NCBI GenBank assembly: GCA_964633205.1
Contig: CAZWFN010000010.1
Coordinates: forward strand, 1-64,000
Source: CAYVQE01 sp964633205
GTDB lineage: Bacteria > Myxococcota > B64-G9
Direction: 5' to 3'
Length of the DNA stretch: 64,000 nt
In this document: in pieces, positions 35,562-44,227 of the stretch
Layout of the letters: every line of letters starts with the position of its first letter
How positions within the stretch are numbered: position 1 is the first letter of the stretch
Notes under the pieces: generated by a model
Seen by the model: only the letters and a program-made list of their open reading frames with translations
Told to the model about the DNA's origin: nothing
The model's database searches: none
Position numbers and translations under genes: made by a program

Positions 35562-37832
35562 TCAGGAAGAGCCCGGCTCGCTGCCGGTTGCGAATTCGTC
35601 CCGTAGCTCCTCGGCCGTGATCAATCCCTTGCGGATGAGCAGGCGCACCACCGCGGCCAGGGCCGGATCGGCGACCGAAGGCGTACCGGGCGCCCGACCT
35701 GCCGCCGACTCGGCAGCGACGGCTTGCCCAGCGCGTTCGGCCTCCAGACCGTCACCGGCGGCCGCGGTACCGGCGGCGCGCTTGTGCCGGTTGAGCCCCA
35801 CCCGATCGAGCAATGCCTTCATGGCGGCCGACTGCCGTTCGGGCCGCTTCTCCTCTGCCGGTGCTCCAGCCGCGGCGGGGACGGGCTCGGTGGCGGGAGG
35901 GGCGTTACCGGCCTGCTCGCGCTCGACCTCCGCCTCCGGCTCGGTCGCTGCGGCAGTGGCCGAGTCGGCATCCGGTCCGGCCTCGGCGACTTTGGTGGCC
36001 GCTTCTGGCGCCGGCTGCCCAGCCGGTGTTGCAGCGGGCGTTTCGGCCGCAGCCGGATCGGGCGGCGGTGCGATCGCGGCCGCCAACTGGGCAGCCTCGT
36101 CGGCTCCGGCGTCGTCCGGCGGCGGCTCGGTCGGCTCGGCTGGATGCGGCTCCGGCGAGCCGGCCGCCGCGGTCTCGGGCGCAGCGGCCGACGCCGTCGA
36201 TTCCGCCCCTGGTTCCGCAGCCGGCTCCCCGGCGCCGGATGCGTCCGGCCAGCCGATGGCCCGTTCGCCGGCCTGGGCCAGCACATCGGACATGGCCACC
36301 ACCTGGGTGGGCACCGAGTCCGACTTGGGCTTTGCAGCCGCCGCCGGCTCCGGTCTGGGAGCGGATTCTTGCTCCGGAGCGGGCTTCTGCTCCGGGAGGG
36401 GTCCTGGCTCCGCTCCGGCCGGCGGCGCCGGCTCCTTTGCTGGCTCGGCCGCCGGGGCAGCCGGCGGGGGCCCGCCCGGTGCTTGATCGGCTTCCAATTG
36501 TCCGCCGGCCGGCCGGTCGGTGGCCGGCGGCGGTGGCTCTTGCAGACCGGATACCGGCCCCGGACCGGCAGCCGGCGGCGGCGATCCGCCCGGCTGGTCG
36601 ATGGGCTCGAAGAGCGAATCCAGGTCGGCCTCATCCAGATCCAGACCGCCATCGGCCGCGGCCGCATCTTCCGGGCGCTCATCCAGCGGCTGGCCCGGCA
36701 CGGTCGGCAGGTCGTCGGCCGCGGCCGCGGGTTCCAGATCCGGCAAGTCCTCCAGCTCGGCGGCCGGCGCGGGCCGGCCTTGCGGGGTGGGCATCACCGG
36801 CGTGGGCTCGGCGGGCTCGAGATCGGGCACATCGGAGAGATCGCCCGGCGCGTTCGGAGTCGGGGACTGGTCAGCGGCCGCTTCGAGAGGCTCGAGCTCC
36901 TCGAGCACCTCGATTTCTTCGATCTCCGGCAGCCCGTCGTCTGCATCTTCGCCAACGTCCGCTCCGGGGGCGGCGGCTGGTTGCGGCTCAGGCGCATCCA
37001 GGTCGAAATCGAGGGCGGTGGCCGCTGGGTGAGCCGATTCGGCAGCGGCCCCCGGCTCGGCGTTCGGGTTGGCACCGGCCAGCGCATCCAGCTCGGCGAA
37101 GGGATCCACCACCGGCTCCGCCGGCGCGGCCGGAGGAACCGGCTCGGTCGGCGCCGGCGGCACCGCCGGAGTGGGCTGCGGCGGTGGGGCTGCCAGGGCC
37201 TCGAGTTCGGCGAACGGATCCTCGACCTCCAGGCCATCGCCGCCGGCGGCCGGGGCCGGGCCGGCGGCCGCTTCCAGCTTGCCCTGCACCACCGCCAGGT
37301 CGTCTTGCAGGCTGTCGGCCTCGATCTCGGCGCCGCCGAACTGGATCTCCTCGGGCTCCGGGGCCAGGGCCAGTCCTTCGGGCTCGCCCCGGTAGTGCAC
37401 GGCGATGGCCTGCTCGATGGAGCGCTCACCGGCCAGCAGCGGTCGGGTGCGCTTGCCCGTCTGGAAGCGCAACTCGTCGAGCGCAGCCAGGTTGGTCGGA
37501 TCGGACATGGCCACCAGCAAAGTCTCCGAGGACTTGCCAGCTTCGCCTTCGAGGCCGATGGGAATCAAGTGGTGCTTCTCGGCCAGCGCCTGGGGCACCA
37601 GCTTGAGCAGGTATTCCGGAATGCTGCGCCCGGTCATGGCGATCTGGGCGATGCCGGTCTGGCGCTGGATGGCCTCGACCAAGGCCGCTTCGGTGATGAA
37701 GCGGTTCTCGACCAGGACGTTGCCGAGCCGTCCGCCCCATTTCTTCTGGTAGCCGAGGGCGGACTTGAGCTGGTACTCGTCGATGAGCCCTTCGTCGAGC
37801 AGGATCTGACCCAGCTTCTTCTTTGTCGTCAT
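35562..37832 (-). CDS. Stand-alone MshEN (GspE_N) protein with long disordered linker
   Basis: 756 residues. The N-terminal 160 residues are an MshEN domain. Two tandem copies of the c-di-GMP-binding motif are visible (KLGQILLDEGLIDEYQL then RLGNVLVENRFITEAAL), each ending in Q. About 500 residues of Pro/Ala/Glu-rich disordered sequence follow. The end, VVRLLIRKGLITAEELRDEF, matches the end of the neighbouring paralogue. Unlike MshE/PilB/GspE it has no ATPase domain, so it is a c-di-GMP receptor or adaptor. ATG 37832 has a GGAGAG site. Confidence 0.85.
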   Translation of the reverse strand: MTTKKKLGQILLDEGLIDEYQLKSALGYQKKWGGRLGNVLVENRFITEAALVEAIQRQTGIAQIAMTGRSIPEYLLKLVPQALAEKHHLIPIGLEGEAGKSSETLLVAMSDPTNLAALDELRFQTGKRTRPLLAGERSIEQAIAVHYRGEPEGLALAPEPEEIQFGGAEIEADSLQDDLAVVQGKLEAAAGPAPAAGGDGLEVEDPFAELEALAAPPPQPTPAVPPAPTEPVPPAAPAEPVVDPFAELDALAGANPNAEPGAAAESAHPAATALDFDLDAPEPQPAAAPGADVGEDADDGLPEIEEIEVLEELEPLEAAADQSPTPNAPGDLSDVPDLEPAEPTPVMPTPQGRPAPAAELEDLPDLEPAAAADDLPTVPGQPLDERPEDAAAADGGLDLDEADLDSLFEPIDQPGGSPPPAAGPGPVSGLQEPPPPATDRPAGGQLEADQAPGGPPPAAPAAEPAKEPAPPAGAEPGPLPEQKPAPEQESAPRPEPAAAAKPKSDSVPTQVVAMSDVLAQAGERAIGWPDASGAGEPAAEPGAESTASAAAPETAAAGSPEPHPAEPTEPPPDDAGADEAAQLAAAIAPPPDPAAAETPAATPAGQPAPEAATKVAEAGPDADSATAAATEPEAEVEREQAGNAPPATEPVPAAAGAPAEEKRPERQSAAMKALLDRVGLNRHKRAAGTAAAGDGLEAERAGQAVAAESAAGRAPGTPSVADPALAAVVRLLIRKGLITAEELRDEFATGSEPGSS

Positions 37833-37878
37833 CGGCTCTCCATCTGTTGCCGCTGCAGGCGGAGGTCCAGCGGAGCGC

Positions 37879-38634
37879 TCAGGACTCGACCCGCTGCCGG
37901 TACTCTTCTCGCGAGATGTAGCCCTTGGCGATCAGCAACTCCACGATGGTCTTGAGCACCTGGACCTCCTTGCGTTGCATCTGCTCCAGGCGCTCCAGCC
38001 GCTTGTCCATCGTCAGCGGCGGCTCGGCCCTCGGCTCAGCCGGCGCAGCCGGCTCAGCCGGTGCGCCTGGCTGCTGGGCCCGGCCTTCGGCTTCAATGTC
38101 TGCCACCCGCCGCACCAGGGTGTTGCCCTGCGGATTGATCAGCTTCATCTCGTGGTCCGGGGCCGACTCGGCCGCGGTGATGTTGTCGCCGTAGTAGTGC
38201 TCGCGGATGGCCTGGGCCAAGGCCCGCTCGCCGGCGATGGCCACCTTGACGCGGCAGCCGGAGCGGAAGGCGATCTCGTCGACCAGCTCGAGATTGTAGG
38301 GATCGGCCATGGCCACGACCAGCAGGCTCTTGGACACATCCAGGCTGATCGGCAACACCTGGCGCTGATCGGCGAACTCGGCGTCGAGCTTCTTCAGTGC
38401 CGCAGCCTGGACCACCAAGCCCTTGAAATCGACCCGCGGCAGCCCCAGCTGTTTGCTGAGCGCCTTGACCAGCATGTCCTCGTCCAGCAGGTTCATGTCC
38501 ACCAGGACGCTGCCCAGCTTTCCGCCCCACTTCTTCTGTTCGGTCAAGGCGTTGCGCAGCTGTTCCTCGGTGATGACCCCGGCTCGGAGCAACAGCTCAC
38601 CCAGGCGAATTCGTCTCGATTCGGCGGCTACCAT
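37879..38634 (-). CDS. Stand-alone MshEN (GspE_N) protein
   Basis: 251 residues. The MshEN domain (about 1-150) again has two motif copies (RLGELLLRAGVITEEQL and KLGSVLVDMNLLDEDML). A short Pro/Ala linker, a coiled coil (about 205-230) and the ending LLIAKGYISREEYRQR follow. It has no ATPase domain and is a shorter paralogue of the next gene. ATG 38634 is supported by a GGGAG site and by the promoter; the frame open further upstream is only repeat DNA. Confidence 0.87.
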   Translation of the reverse strand: MVAAESRRIRLGELLLRAGVITEEQLRNALTEQKKWGGKLGSVLVDMNLLDEDMLVKALSKQLGLPRVDFKGLVVQAAALKKLDAEFADQRQVLPISLDVSKSLLVVAMADPYNLELVDEIAFRSGCRVKVAIAGERALAQAIREHYYGDNITAAESAPDHEMKLINPQGNTLVRRVADIEAEGRAQQPGAPAEPAAPAEPRAEPPLTMDKRLERLEQMQRKEVQVLKTIVELLIAKGYISREEYRQRVES

Positions 38635-38663
38635 ATGCCGGACTCCCGCACGGTCGGACTCCG

Positions 38664-38692
38664 ACTGTAGCAAAGCCCTTGTTTTCTGGCAA
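38664..38692 (-). promoter_or_regulatory. Promoter of the MshEN operon
   Basis: Minus strand: TTGCCA, 17 bases, TACAGT. The predicted start is about 23 bases before the ATG at 38634. It lies next to the palindromic repeat, which begins 15 bases further upstream. Confidence 0.7.
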
Positions 38693-38706
38693 GGATTGTG
38701 GCGCTC

Positions 38707-38897
38707 CCAGAATCTCCCACCACCATGTGGCTGATTTCCCAGATCAGTCGCGAGGTCAAGGAAGACCGGCGGATTCAAGCGGAGTCGTAGTCATCTACGT
38801 CGAGCATTGAATCCGCCGGTCTGACGGCGAAGCCGGGCCTGCGAGCTTTGCGAGCGGTTCTCGGTCCGCAGAGATCGCGGCTGAGGTGGGAAATCAG
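38707..38897. repeat. Nested palindromic repeat element, copy 1
   Basis: A CCAGAATCTCCC box, 12 bases, then a 167-base palindromic element (38731-38897). Terminal arms begin CTGATTTCCCA and end TGGGAAATCAG (22 of 27 positions paired). Inside is a perfect 16-base inverted repeat AGACCGGCGGATTCAA (38763-38778 and 38807-38822) and, at its apex, CGTAG-TCAT-CTACG. Compared with copy 2 it has 42 extra bases in its right arm. It fills most of the 323-base space between the PilZ and MshEN genes; no ORF is supported there. Confidence 0.9.
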
Positions 38898-38957
38898 GGC
38901 GCTCCGGGCCCGGAGCGGGACCGTGACGAACCGGACTCACCACCGGCGACCGGCCGC

Positions 38958-39620
38958 TCAGCGGGCCAGGTTCTTGAGATCGCGTTGGATGCGCTTGATG
39001 GCCTTGCTGACTTGCTTGATCTCGGTCTGGTCCGAATCGAAGCTGACGCCCATGCCGCGGGTGTCGTCGAACAGATCGATCCAGGCCACCCGGGCCTGCA
39101 TGCGCACCCCGCGGTTGCGCTCTCCGGTCAGGTAGAGGGTGACCGGGAACCGGGCCCCGACCGAGAGCAATGGACCCATGCAGCGCAGGTAGGCCCCCCG
39201 CTCTGAGATATTGCGCACCTCCGAGCGGTGGGTGCCGTCGGCCGTCTCATAGGCGGCATCGGCGAACAGGGGATAGCGCTGGTGATTGCGCCGGTCACGG
39301 CCTTCAGCGCCCGCACGCAGGTAACGCACGATGCCATCGAGCCGGGCGCGATCGCGGTCGACCAGGTTGACGTAAACACCGGGCGGCATGTCTGGCCCAC
39401 CGGGCCGGACGCGGCGCCAGGCCACCACGCCTTCCAGGAAGAACGGGTTGCCGCCGCTGCGGATCAACACCCGGATACAGGCCCGCTGACCGACCGCGAT
39501 GGTCTTGCTGGTTCTGAAGAAGTAGCCCGTATCCGAACCCTGGCGGGCGAAGGCCTTGTCGAAGTCGCTCACCGAGTCGAAGGTGAGGGAGAAGGTCCGT
39601 TCTGCTATGACCCCCAGCAT
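38958..39620 (-). CDS. PilZ-domain c-di-GMP receptor
   Basis: 220 residues. The C-terminal PilZ domain carries both ligand motifs: RNHQR (RxxxR, residues 111-115) and NISERG (N/DxSxxG, 137-142). The first 100 residues look like a second, degenerate PilZ-type barrel. No output domain, so it acts by binding partners. ATG 39620 has a GGGGAG site and lies downstream of a strong promoter; the in-frame ATG at 39701 lies at the edge of the -35 and is unlikely. The gene is bracketed by the two full palindromic repeats. Confidence 0.87.
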   Translation of the reverse strand: MLGVIAERTFSLTFDSVSDFDKAFARQGSDTGYFFRTSKTIAVGQRACIRVLIRSGGNPFFLEGVVAWRRVRPGGPDMPPGVYVNLVDRDRARLDGIVRYLRAGAEGRDRRNHQRYPLFADAAYETADGTHRSEVRNISERGAYLRCMGPLLSVGARFPVTLYLTGERNRGVRMQARVAWIDLFDDTRGMGVSFDSDQTEIKQVSKAIKRIQRDLKNLAR

Positions 39621-39671
39621 GGTCACTCCCCAAACCGACATCGCCCAGGATGTCTCCCCCCTTGGTGATCG

Positions 39672-39701
39672 ATTGTAGAACAGACCGTGGCCTGTTTTCA
39701 A
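39672..39701 (-). promoter_or_regulatory. Promoter of the PilZ gene
   Basis: Minus strand: TTGAAA, 18 bases, TACAAT. Near consensus. It decides the start codon of the PilZ gene (39620 rather than 39701). Confidence 0.75.
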
Positions 39702-39728
39702 TCCGTATCAAGGCCGAGCCGGCCCGGT

Positions 39729-39902
39729 GGGAGATTCTGGTTTGTCCCTGATTTCCCACCTCGGCCGCGATCTCTTCGTCAGGACGGCGGATTCAATGCT
39801 CGACGTGGGTGACCACGACTCCGCTTGAATCCGCCGTCCTTCCTTGACCTCGCGACCGATCTGGGAAATCAGTCGTCAAGTGCTGGGAGATTCTGGTTTG
39901 TC
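39729..39902. repeat. Nested palindromic repeat element, copy 2, with flanking direct repeats
   Basis: Inverted relative to copy 1. The 125-base element (39748-39872) has the same terminal arms, a perfect 16-base inverted repeat AGGACGGCGGATTCAA (39781-39796 and 39825-39840) and an apical CGTGG-TCAC-CCACG (reverse strand). An 18-base direct repeat, GGGAGATTCTGGTTTGTC, lies on both sides (39729-39746 and 39885-39902). Stem changes relative to copy 1 are compensated. It fills the 330-base space before the large membrane-protein gene along with the PilZ promoter. Confidence 0.92.
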
Positions 39903-39950
39903 GCGAACGTGGATCCTGCGGCCTGCGCCGTGTTAGGATGCCGCTCCACC

Positions 39951-42683
39951 ATGGGCCCATCCCACGCCAAACGCATCGCGGCCTGGTCGGTCGTTGCGGC
40001 GGCCTGCATCGCCGCTGTCATCTGGGGCGATGTGCGGGCGCAGCTGCTGGCCAGCGCCGGGCTGGTGCTGGTGGCATTGCGCACGCTCGCACTGGGCCAG
40101 CAGCAGCTGCTCGATCGCTTGCCGGGCTGGCTGCGCGAGTCGATCGGTCCCGTCCTGCTGGTCGGTCTCAGCGGCGTGCTCTACCGCCGGTTGCTGATCG
40201 GCGACTTCCCGGTCAACCACGATCACGCGGTCATGCTGCTGCGCGCCTGGGTCACCGGCACCGAGTTGATTCCGGCCGGTCAGCTGACCGGGTTCAGCCT
40301 CTACCAGTTCGCCGGCCATCCGGCCAATGCGCTCTACCCCATGGGCACCGATCTGCTGGTGGTCGCGTTCAAGGCGGCCACGATCGGCCTGGCGGCCTGG
40401 GAGACGGCCTACTGCTGGGCCCTGTTCGTGGCGGTGGTGGCCTATCCGACCGCCTTGTACGCACTGGGCCACCGGCTGGGCGGTATTCCGGCCGGGCTGG
40501 CCGCCGGCCTGCTGGGCCTGATCGACCGGGGCCATTGGTTCCAGGCCGGCTGGGACTTCAACCTGAACTGGGGCGTCTGGTCGATGGGGCTGAGCTTCTC
40601 GCTCTGCCTGTGGTGCCTGTGGGCCTTCGAACGGCTGGCGCGCCGGCCCGGCCGGCGCTGGCTGTGGCTGGGGGCTGCGGCCAGTTCGGCCGGGGCCGTG
40701 ATCTGCCACCCGATGGCGGTGGCCCTGCTGGGCATCGCCCTGCCGCTGTTGCTGCTGGTGATGGGGTTGCGCCATCGGCTGCCGGCTCCCGGGCTGTGGA
40801 TGCCGCGCACGGTCAGCGCGGCCGTGGTCGGCGGGCTGCTGTGCGCCTGGTGGCTGGTTCCCTTCGTCGCCCGCTCGGCCTGGTACGAGCCGCTGGCTTC
40901 GCTCTACCGGCCCTACCGCGACGTGATCCACGGCCTGCTCGATGGCCGACTGCTGGCCGACTTCGCGCCCCTGCTGGCCATCGGCGGGCTCATCGGGCTG
41001 GCCTGGGCCGCCCGCGAGCGGCGGCCGCTGGCGCTGATGATGCTGATCGCGGTCGGCTGGCTGCTGTACCTCTCCTCCGACACCTTCCTGCTCGACTTCG
41101 ATGTGCTCAAGCGCCTGCCGGTGGTAGGCCAGCTTCAGACCGAACGTCTCACCTACCTGATCCGGGCCTTCCTGCTGCTGGGCGCCGCCTGGCTGGCCGC
41201 CCGCCTGTGCCGTCCGATTGTCGCCGAGCCCGATGCCCCGCCCGATCGGGTCCGGTGGTGGCGGCGGCTGCTGCCGGCGCTGGCCGTGGCGCCGGTGCTG
41301 GTCTATGGCTGGCAAACCGGACCCTTCCCCTGGTTCGCTCCGGCCGATCCGCTCGCCTGGTCTTCCGAATCGGAGCTCTACTCCGATTTGCAGGCCGCGG
41401 CCGAGGCCATCCGGGCCCTGCCCGAGCAGGAGGTGGGCCGGATCGCGCTGTTCGCGCCCGAGCACGAGCACCTGCTGCTGCTGCTGCCGCTGTGGACCGG
41501 CCGGCCGGTGTTCAAAGTTGGCTTCACGCCAGAGAACAACTACCGCTACAAGTTCAGTTCGCGCGATCCCCACGTGCTGCGGGCGATCGGGGTCACCCAC
41601 GCCCTGGCCCTGGGGATGAAGCCGGGTCCGGAGTTCGAGACCCTCCAGCGCTTCGGCCGGCTGGGGCTGTACCGCTTCCGGCGCCCCAACCGCCGGCCGT
41701 TCGCGCTGCGGGGCCCGGGCCGCGCCGAGCTGCTGGCGGCCGAGCGCGAAGCGATGCGCTTCGCCCTGCACGGCACCGGCCCCAACAGCCGCCTGATCGT
41801 CTACCGCGGCCACTACGCCGCCTGGCGGGCCTCCATCGACGGCCGGCCGGTCCCGATCGCAGGCGCCAGCGTCGGCGACAGCCCGGCCGGGTTCATGTCC
41901 ATCCCGGCCCACGACGGCACGCTGCGCCTGTCCTGGCAGGCCGGCGCGGCCGAGTGGCTCGGCAACGCGGCCACCTGGCTGGGCCTGGCCATCTGCCTGC
42001 TGGTGGCCGCGGCCGGCCGCCTGACCCGCTGGCGCCGGTGGCCCGCTGCGCGCCTGCGGCGTTGGTCGACCATCGCCGGTGACGGCCTGACCCTGGCCAC
42101 CCTGGCGGCGGTGGTCGGCGGCAGCGCCGGCCTGATGCTGCAGCTGCTGTTCGGTACTGCGGATCCCTTCGCCGACCGGGAGGTGGTCGCCGATCTGCGC
42201 GACCACTTGAGCGAGGCCCGGGCCGCGGTGATCCGGAGCGACCGGCGGCAGGCCTGCGAGGGTTGGGATGGTGAGCGGCTGCGCTGTCCGGGCCCGGAGT
42301 GGAACTACGTCGGCGAGACGGTCATCATCGCCGATCACCAGCTGCGCCAGTGCATCTGGCTGCACCCTATCCGGGCGGCGCGCCACGCGGTGACCTTCAG
42401 CGACGTGCCGCTGGGCGATGCGCTGGAGGGATTCATGGCCCTCGACGATCGGGTGGTCGAGCCACCGGCACCGCAGGGCGTCGAGCTGCGGGTGCTGATC
42501 GACGGCGCCGAGGTCGGTCGATTCACCTGCCCGGCCCGTCGCGGCTGGCACCCCTGGCGGGTGGCCACCCCGGGCCGCCGCGGCGAACGCGGCCGGATCA
42601 CGTTCGAGTCCAGCGCCCGGTTCACGGGGCGCCGCCACTTCTGCTTCACCGCCTTTACCACCGAAGCTGCCCACGCGCCGTGA
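39951..42683 (+). CDS. Large polytopic membrane protein, GT-C/YfhO-like (PTPS_related type)
   Basis: 910 residues. About twelve membrane helices occupy residues 1-480. An early loop motif NHDHAVMLLRAW is of the type seen in PTPS-related/GT-C membrane glycosyltransferases. A soluble region follows, including a beta segment (HYAAWRASIDGRPVPI) like the lumenal domain of YfhO, then two further helices near 695 and 750 and a final soluble domain with four Cys. Such proteins use lipid-linked sugars on the periplasmic side. Specificity unknown. ATG 39951 is used because upstream codons lie in the repeat. Confidence 0.75.
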   Translation: MGPSHAKRIAAWSVVAAACIAAVIWGDVRAQLLASAGLVLVALRTLALGQQQLLDRLPGWLRESIGPVLLVGLSGVLYRRLLIGDFPVNHDHAVMLLRAWVTGTELIPAGQLTGFSLYQFAGHPANALYPMGTDLLVVAFKAATIGLAAWETAYCWALFVAVVAYPTALYALGHRLGGIPAGLAAGLLGLIDRGHWFQAGWDFNLNWGVWSMGLSFSLCLWCLWAFERLARRPGRRWLWLGAAASSAGAVICHPMAVALLGIALPLLLLVMGLRHRLPAPGLWMPRTVSAAVVGGLLCAWWLVPFVARSAWYEPLASLYRPYRDVIHGLLDGRLLADFAPLLAIGGLIGLAWAARERRPLALMMLIAVGWLLYLSSDTFLLDFDVLKRLPVVGQLQTERLTYLIRAFLLLGAAWLAARLCRPIVAEPDAPPDRVRWWRRLLPALAVAPVLVYGWQTGPFPWFAPADPLAWSSESELYSDLQAAAEAIRALPEQEVGRIALFAPEHEHLLLLLPLWTGRPVFKVGFTPENNYRYKFSSRDPHVLRAIGVTHALALGMKPGPEFETLQRFGRLGLYRFRRPNRRPFALRGPGRAELLAAEREAMRFALHGTGPNSRLIVYRGHYAAWRASIDGRPVPIAGASVGDSPAGFMSIPAHDGTLRLSWQAGAAEWLGNAATWLGLAICLLVAAAGRLTRWRRWPAARLRRWSTIAGDGLTLATLAAVVGGSAGLMLQLLFGTADPFADREVVADLRDHLSEARAAVIRSDRRQACEGWDGERLRCPGPEWNYVGETVIIADHQLRQCIWLHPIRAARHAVTFSDVPLGDALEGFMALDDRVVEPPAPQGVELRVLIDGAEVGRFTCPARRGWHPWRVATPGRRGERGRITFESSARFTGRRHFCFTAFTTEAAHAP

Positions 42684-42724
42684 GACCGACGACTCGCTGT
42701 GCCAGGCAACGAAAGGAGTCGGCC

Positions 42725-43150
42725 ATGATCGCCACCTGTGAGGAGTTCGAGATTTCCACCCGGGGCCACACCGACATCCACGACGTGACCGAGCGGGTGG
42801 TCGCGGCGGTGGCCCGAGCCGGTCTGGCCGAAGGCCTGGCGACCGTGTTCACCCCGGGCGCCACGGCTTCGGCAACCGCCATCGAGTTCGAGAGCGGCGC
42901 GGTGGCCGATCTGCGTCGGGCCGTCGAACGACTGGCCCCGGAGGACCGGCACTACGACCACGACGCCCGCTGGGGCGACGGCAACGGGTTTTCCCACGTG
43001 CGTTCCGCGCTGGTCGGCCCCAGCCTGGCGGTTCCGGTGCGCGGCGGCCAGCTGGTGCTCGGCACCTGGCAGCAGATCGTGGTCCTGTGCCACGACAACC
43101 GGCCACGACAGCGGCGGGTGGTGGTGCAGCTGCTGGGAACGGGCCGATGA
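42725..43150 (+). CDS. YjbQ family protein (UPF0047, secondary thiamine-phosphate synthase type)
   Basis: 141 residues, normal length. Family motifs are present: ATVFTPGATASATAIEFE, YDHDARWGDGNGFSHVRSAL and LGTWQQIVVL. The usual HTTA of many members reads GATA here, as in the variant with a Gly at that place. A weak thiamine-phosphate synthase activity has been proposed for the family; the true role is unsettled. It has an AAGGAG site and overlaps truD by ATGA. Confidence 0.88.
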   Translation: MIATCEEFEISTRGHTDIHDVTERVVAAVARAGLAEGLATVFTPGATASATAIEFESGAVADLRRAVERLAPEDRHYDHDARWGDGNGFSHVRSALVGPSLAVPVRGGQLVLGTWQQIVVLCHDNRPRQRRVVVQLLGTGR

Positions 43151-44202
43151 GCGATCGCTGGCCGGCCCTGCTGGGCCCGCCCGGCGTCCGGGCCCGCATC
43201 CGCGCCAGCTGCGCCGATTTTCGGGTCGAGGAAATTCCGGCCTACCCGCCCTGCGGCTCCGGCGAGCATCTGCTGGTCGAGGCGGAGAAGACCGATCTGA
43301 CCACCGACCAGCTGGTTCGCGCCCTGGCAAGCCAAGCCGGATTGCGGCCGGCCGAGATCGGCACGGCCGGGCTGAAGGACCGGCGCGCGGTCACCCGCCA
43401 GTGGCTGTCGTTGCCCGCCCGGGCGGCGGCCGCGCTCGACACCTTCGAGCAGCCCGGGATACGGCTGCTGCGGGCCGAGCGACACACCAACAAGCTCAAG
43501 ACCGGACACCTGCGCGGCAATCGTTTCGGCTTGCGGCTGCGGGAGCTGAGCGCCGCCGACCGTGACGCCGTGGTCCAGCGCGCCGAGCAGCTGGCTGTCA
43601 GCGGCGTGCCCAATTACTTCGGCCCGCAGCGCTTCGGCCGCGGCGGTGACAACGAAGTCGAGGGCCGGGCCGTGCTGCGCGGCCACGGTCGCCGGCACGA
43701 CCGCCGCGGTCTGCGCTTTGTCCTCAACGCAGTGCAGTCCGGGCTGTTCAACGACGTACTGGCGTTGCGCATCCGCCGGGAGCTGTTCGACAAGGTTCTG
43801 GCCGGCGATGTGCTCATCAAGACCGACAGCGGCGGCCGCTTCGTCTGCCAGGAGCCCGCGGTCGATCAAGCGCGCGCCGACCGGCTGGAGGTCCATCCCA
43901 GCGGGCCGATGTTCGGCCCGCGGATGCGCTGGCCCGAGGGCGAGCCGGCTGCGCTGGAAAGTCAGGTGCTGGCCGATTCCGGGCTGTCGGATGCCGATTG
44001 GCGCCGCTTCGCCAAGCTGACACCGGGCACCCGGCGGCCGCTGCGCTTCGTCCTGGCCGATCTGCGTTGCGAGGAAGAGAACGGCGATCTGTGGCTGCGC
44101 TTCACGCTGCCCGCCGGCGCCTACGCCACCGCCGTGCTCGGCGAGTTGGTCGAGACCGTCGAGGGCCCGAGCGACTGCGCCGGTGAGCAACCGGGGCCGT
44201 GA
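43147..44202 (+). CDS. truD: tRNA pseudouridine(13) synthase TruD
   Basis: 351 residues. It isomerises U13 of tRNA-Glu to pseudouridine. The catalytic Asp78 sits in GTAGLKDRRAVTRQW, and NYFGPQRFGRGGDN, the second family signature, follows near residue 157. The C-terminal TRUD insertion domain is complete. Translationally coupled to yjbQ by overlapping stop and start. Confidence 0.95.
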   Translation: MSDRWPALLGPPGVRARIRASCADFRVEEIPAYPPCGSGEHLLVEAEKTDLTTDQLVRALASQAGLRPAEIGTAGLKDRRAVTRQWLSLPARAAAALDTFEQPGIRLLRAERHTNKLKTGHLRGNRFGLRLRELSAADRDAVVQRAEQLAVSGVPNYFGPQRFGRGGDNEVEGRAVLRGHGRRHDRRGLRFVLNAVQSGLFNDVLALRIRRELFDKVLAGDVLIKTDSGGRFVCQEPAVDQARADRLEVHPSGPMFGPRMRWPEGEPAALESQVLADSGLSDADWRRFAKLTPGTRRPLRFVLADLRCEEENGDLWLRFTLPAGAYATAVLGELVETVEGPSDCAGEQPGP

Positions 44203-44227
44203 TCGGCGATTGCGGGATCGGGGCCGG

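Noticed and set aside
38635..39950. Two ORFs beginning with the near-identical peptide MNPP-FLDLATDLGNQ
   Set aside because: The shared peptide is just the translation of the palindromic repeat arms upstream of the MshEN and membrane-protein genes; promoters and ribosome sites place the real starts downstream.
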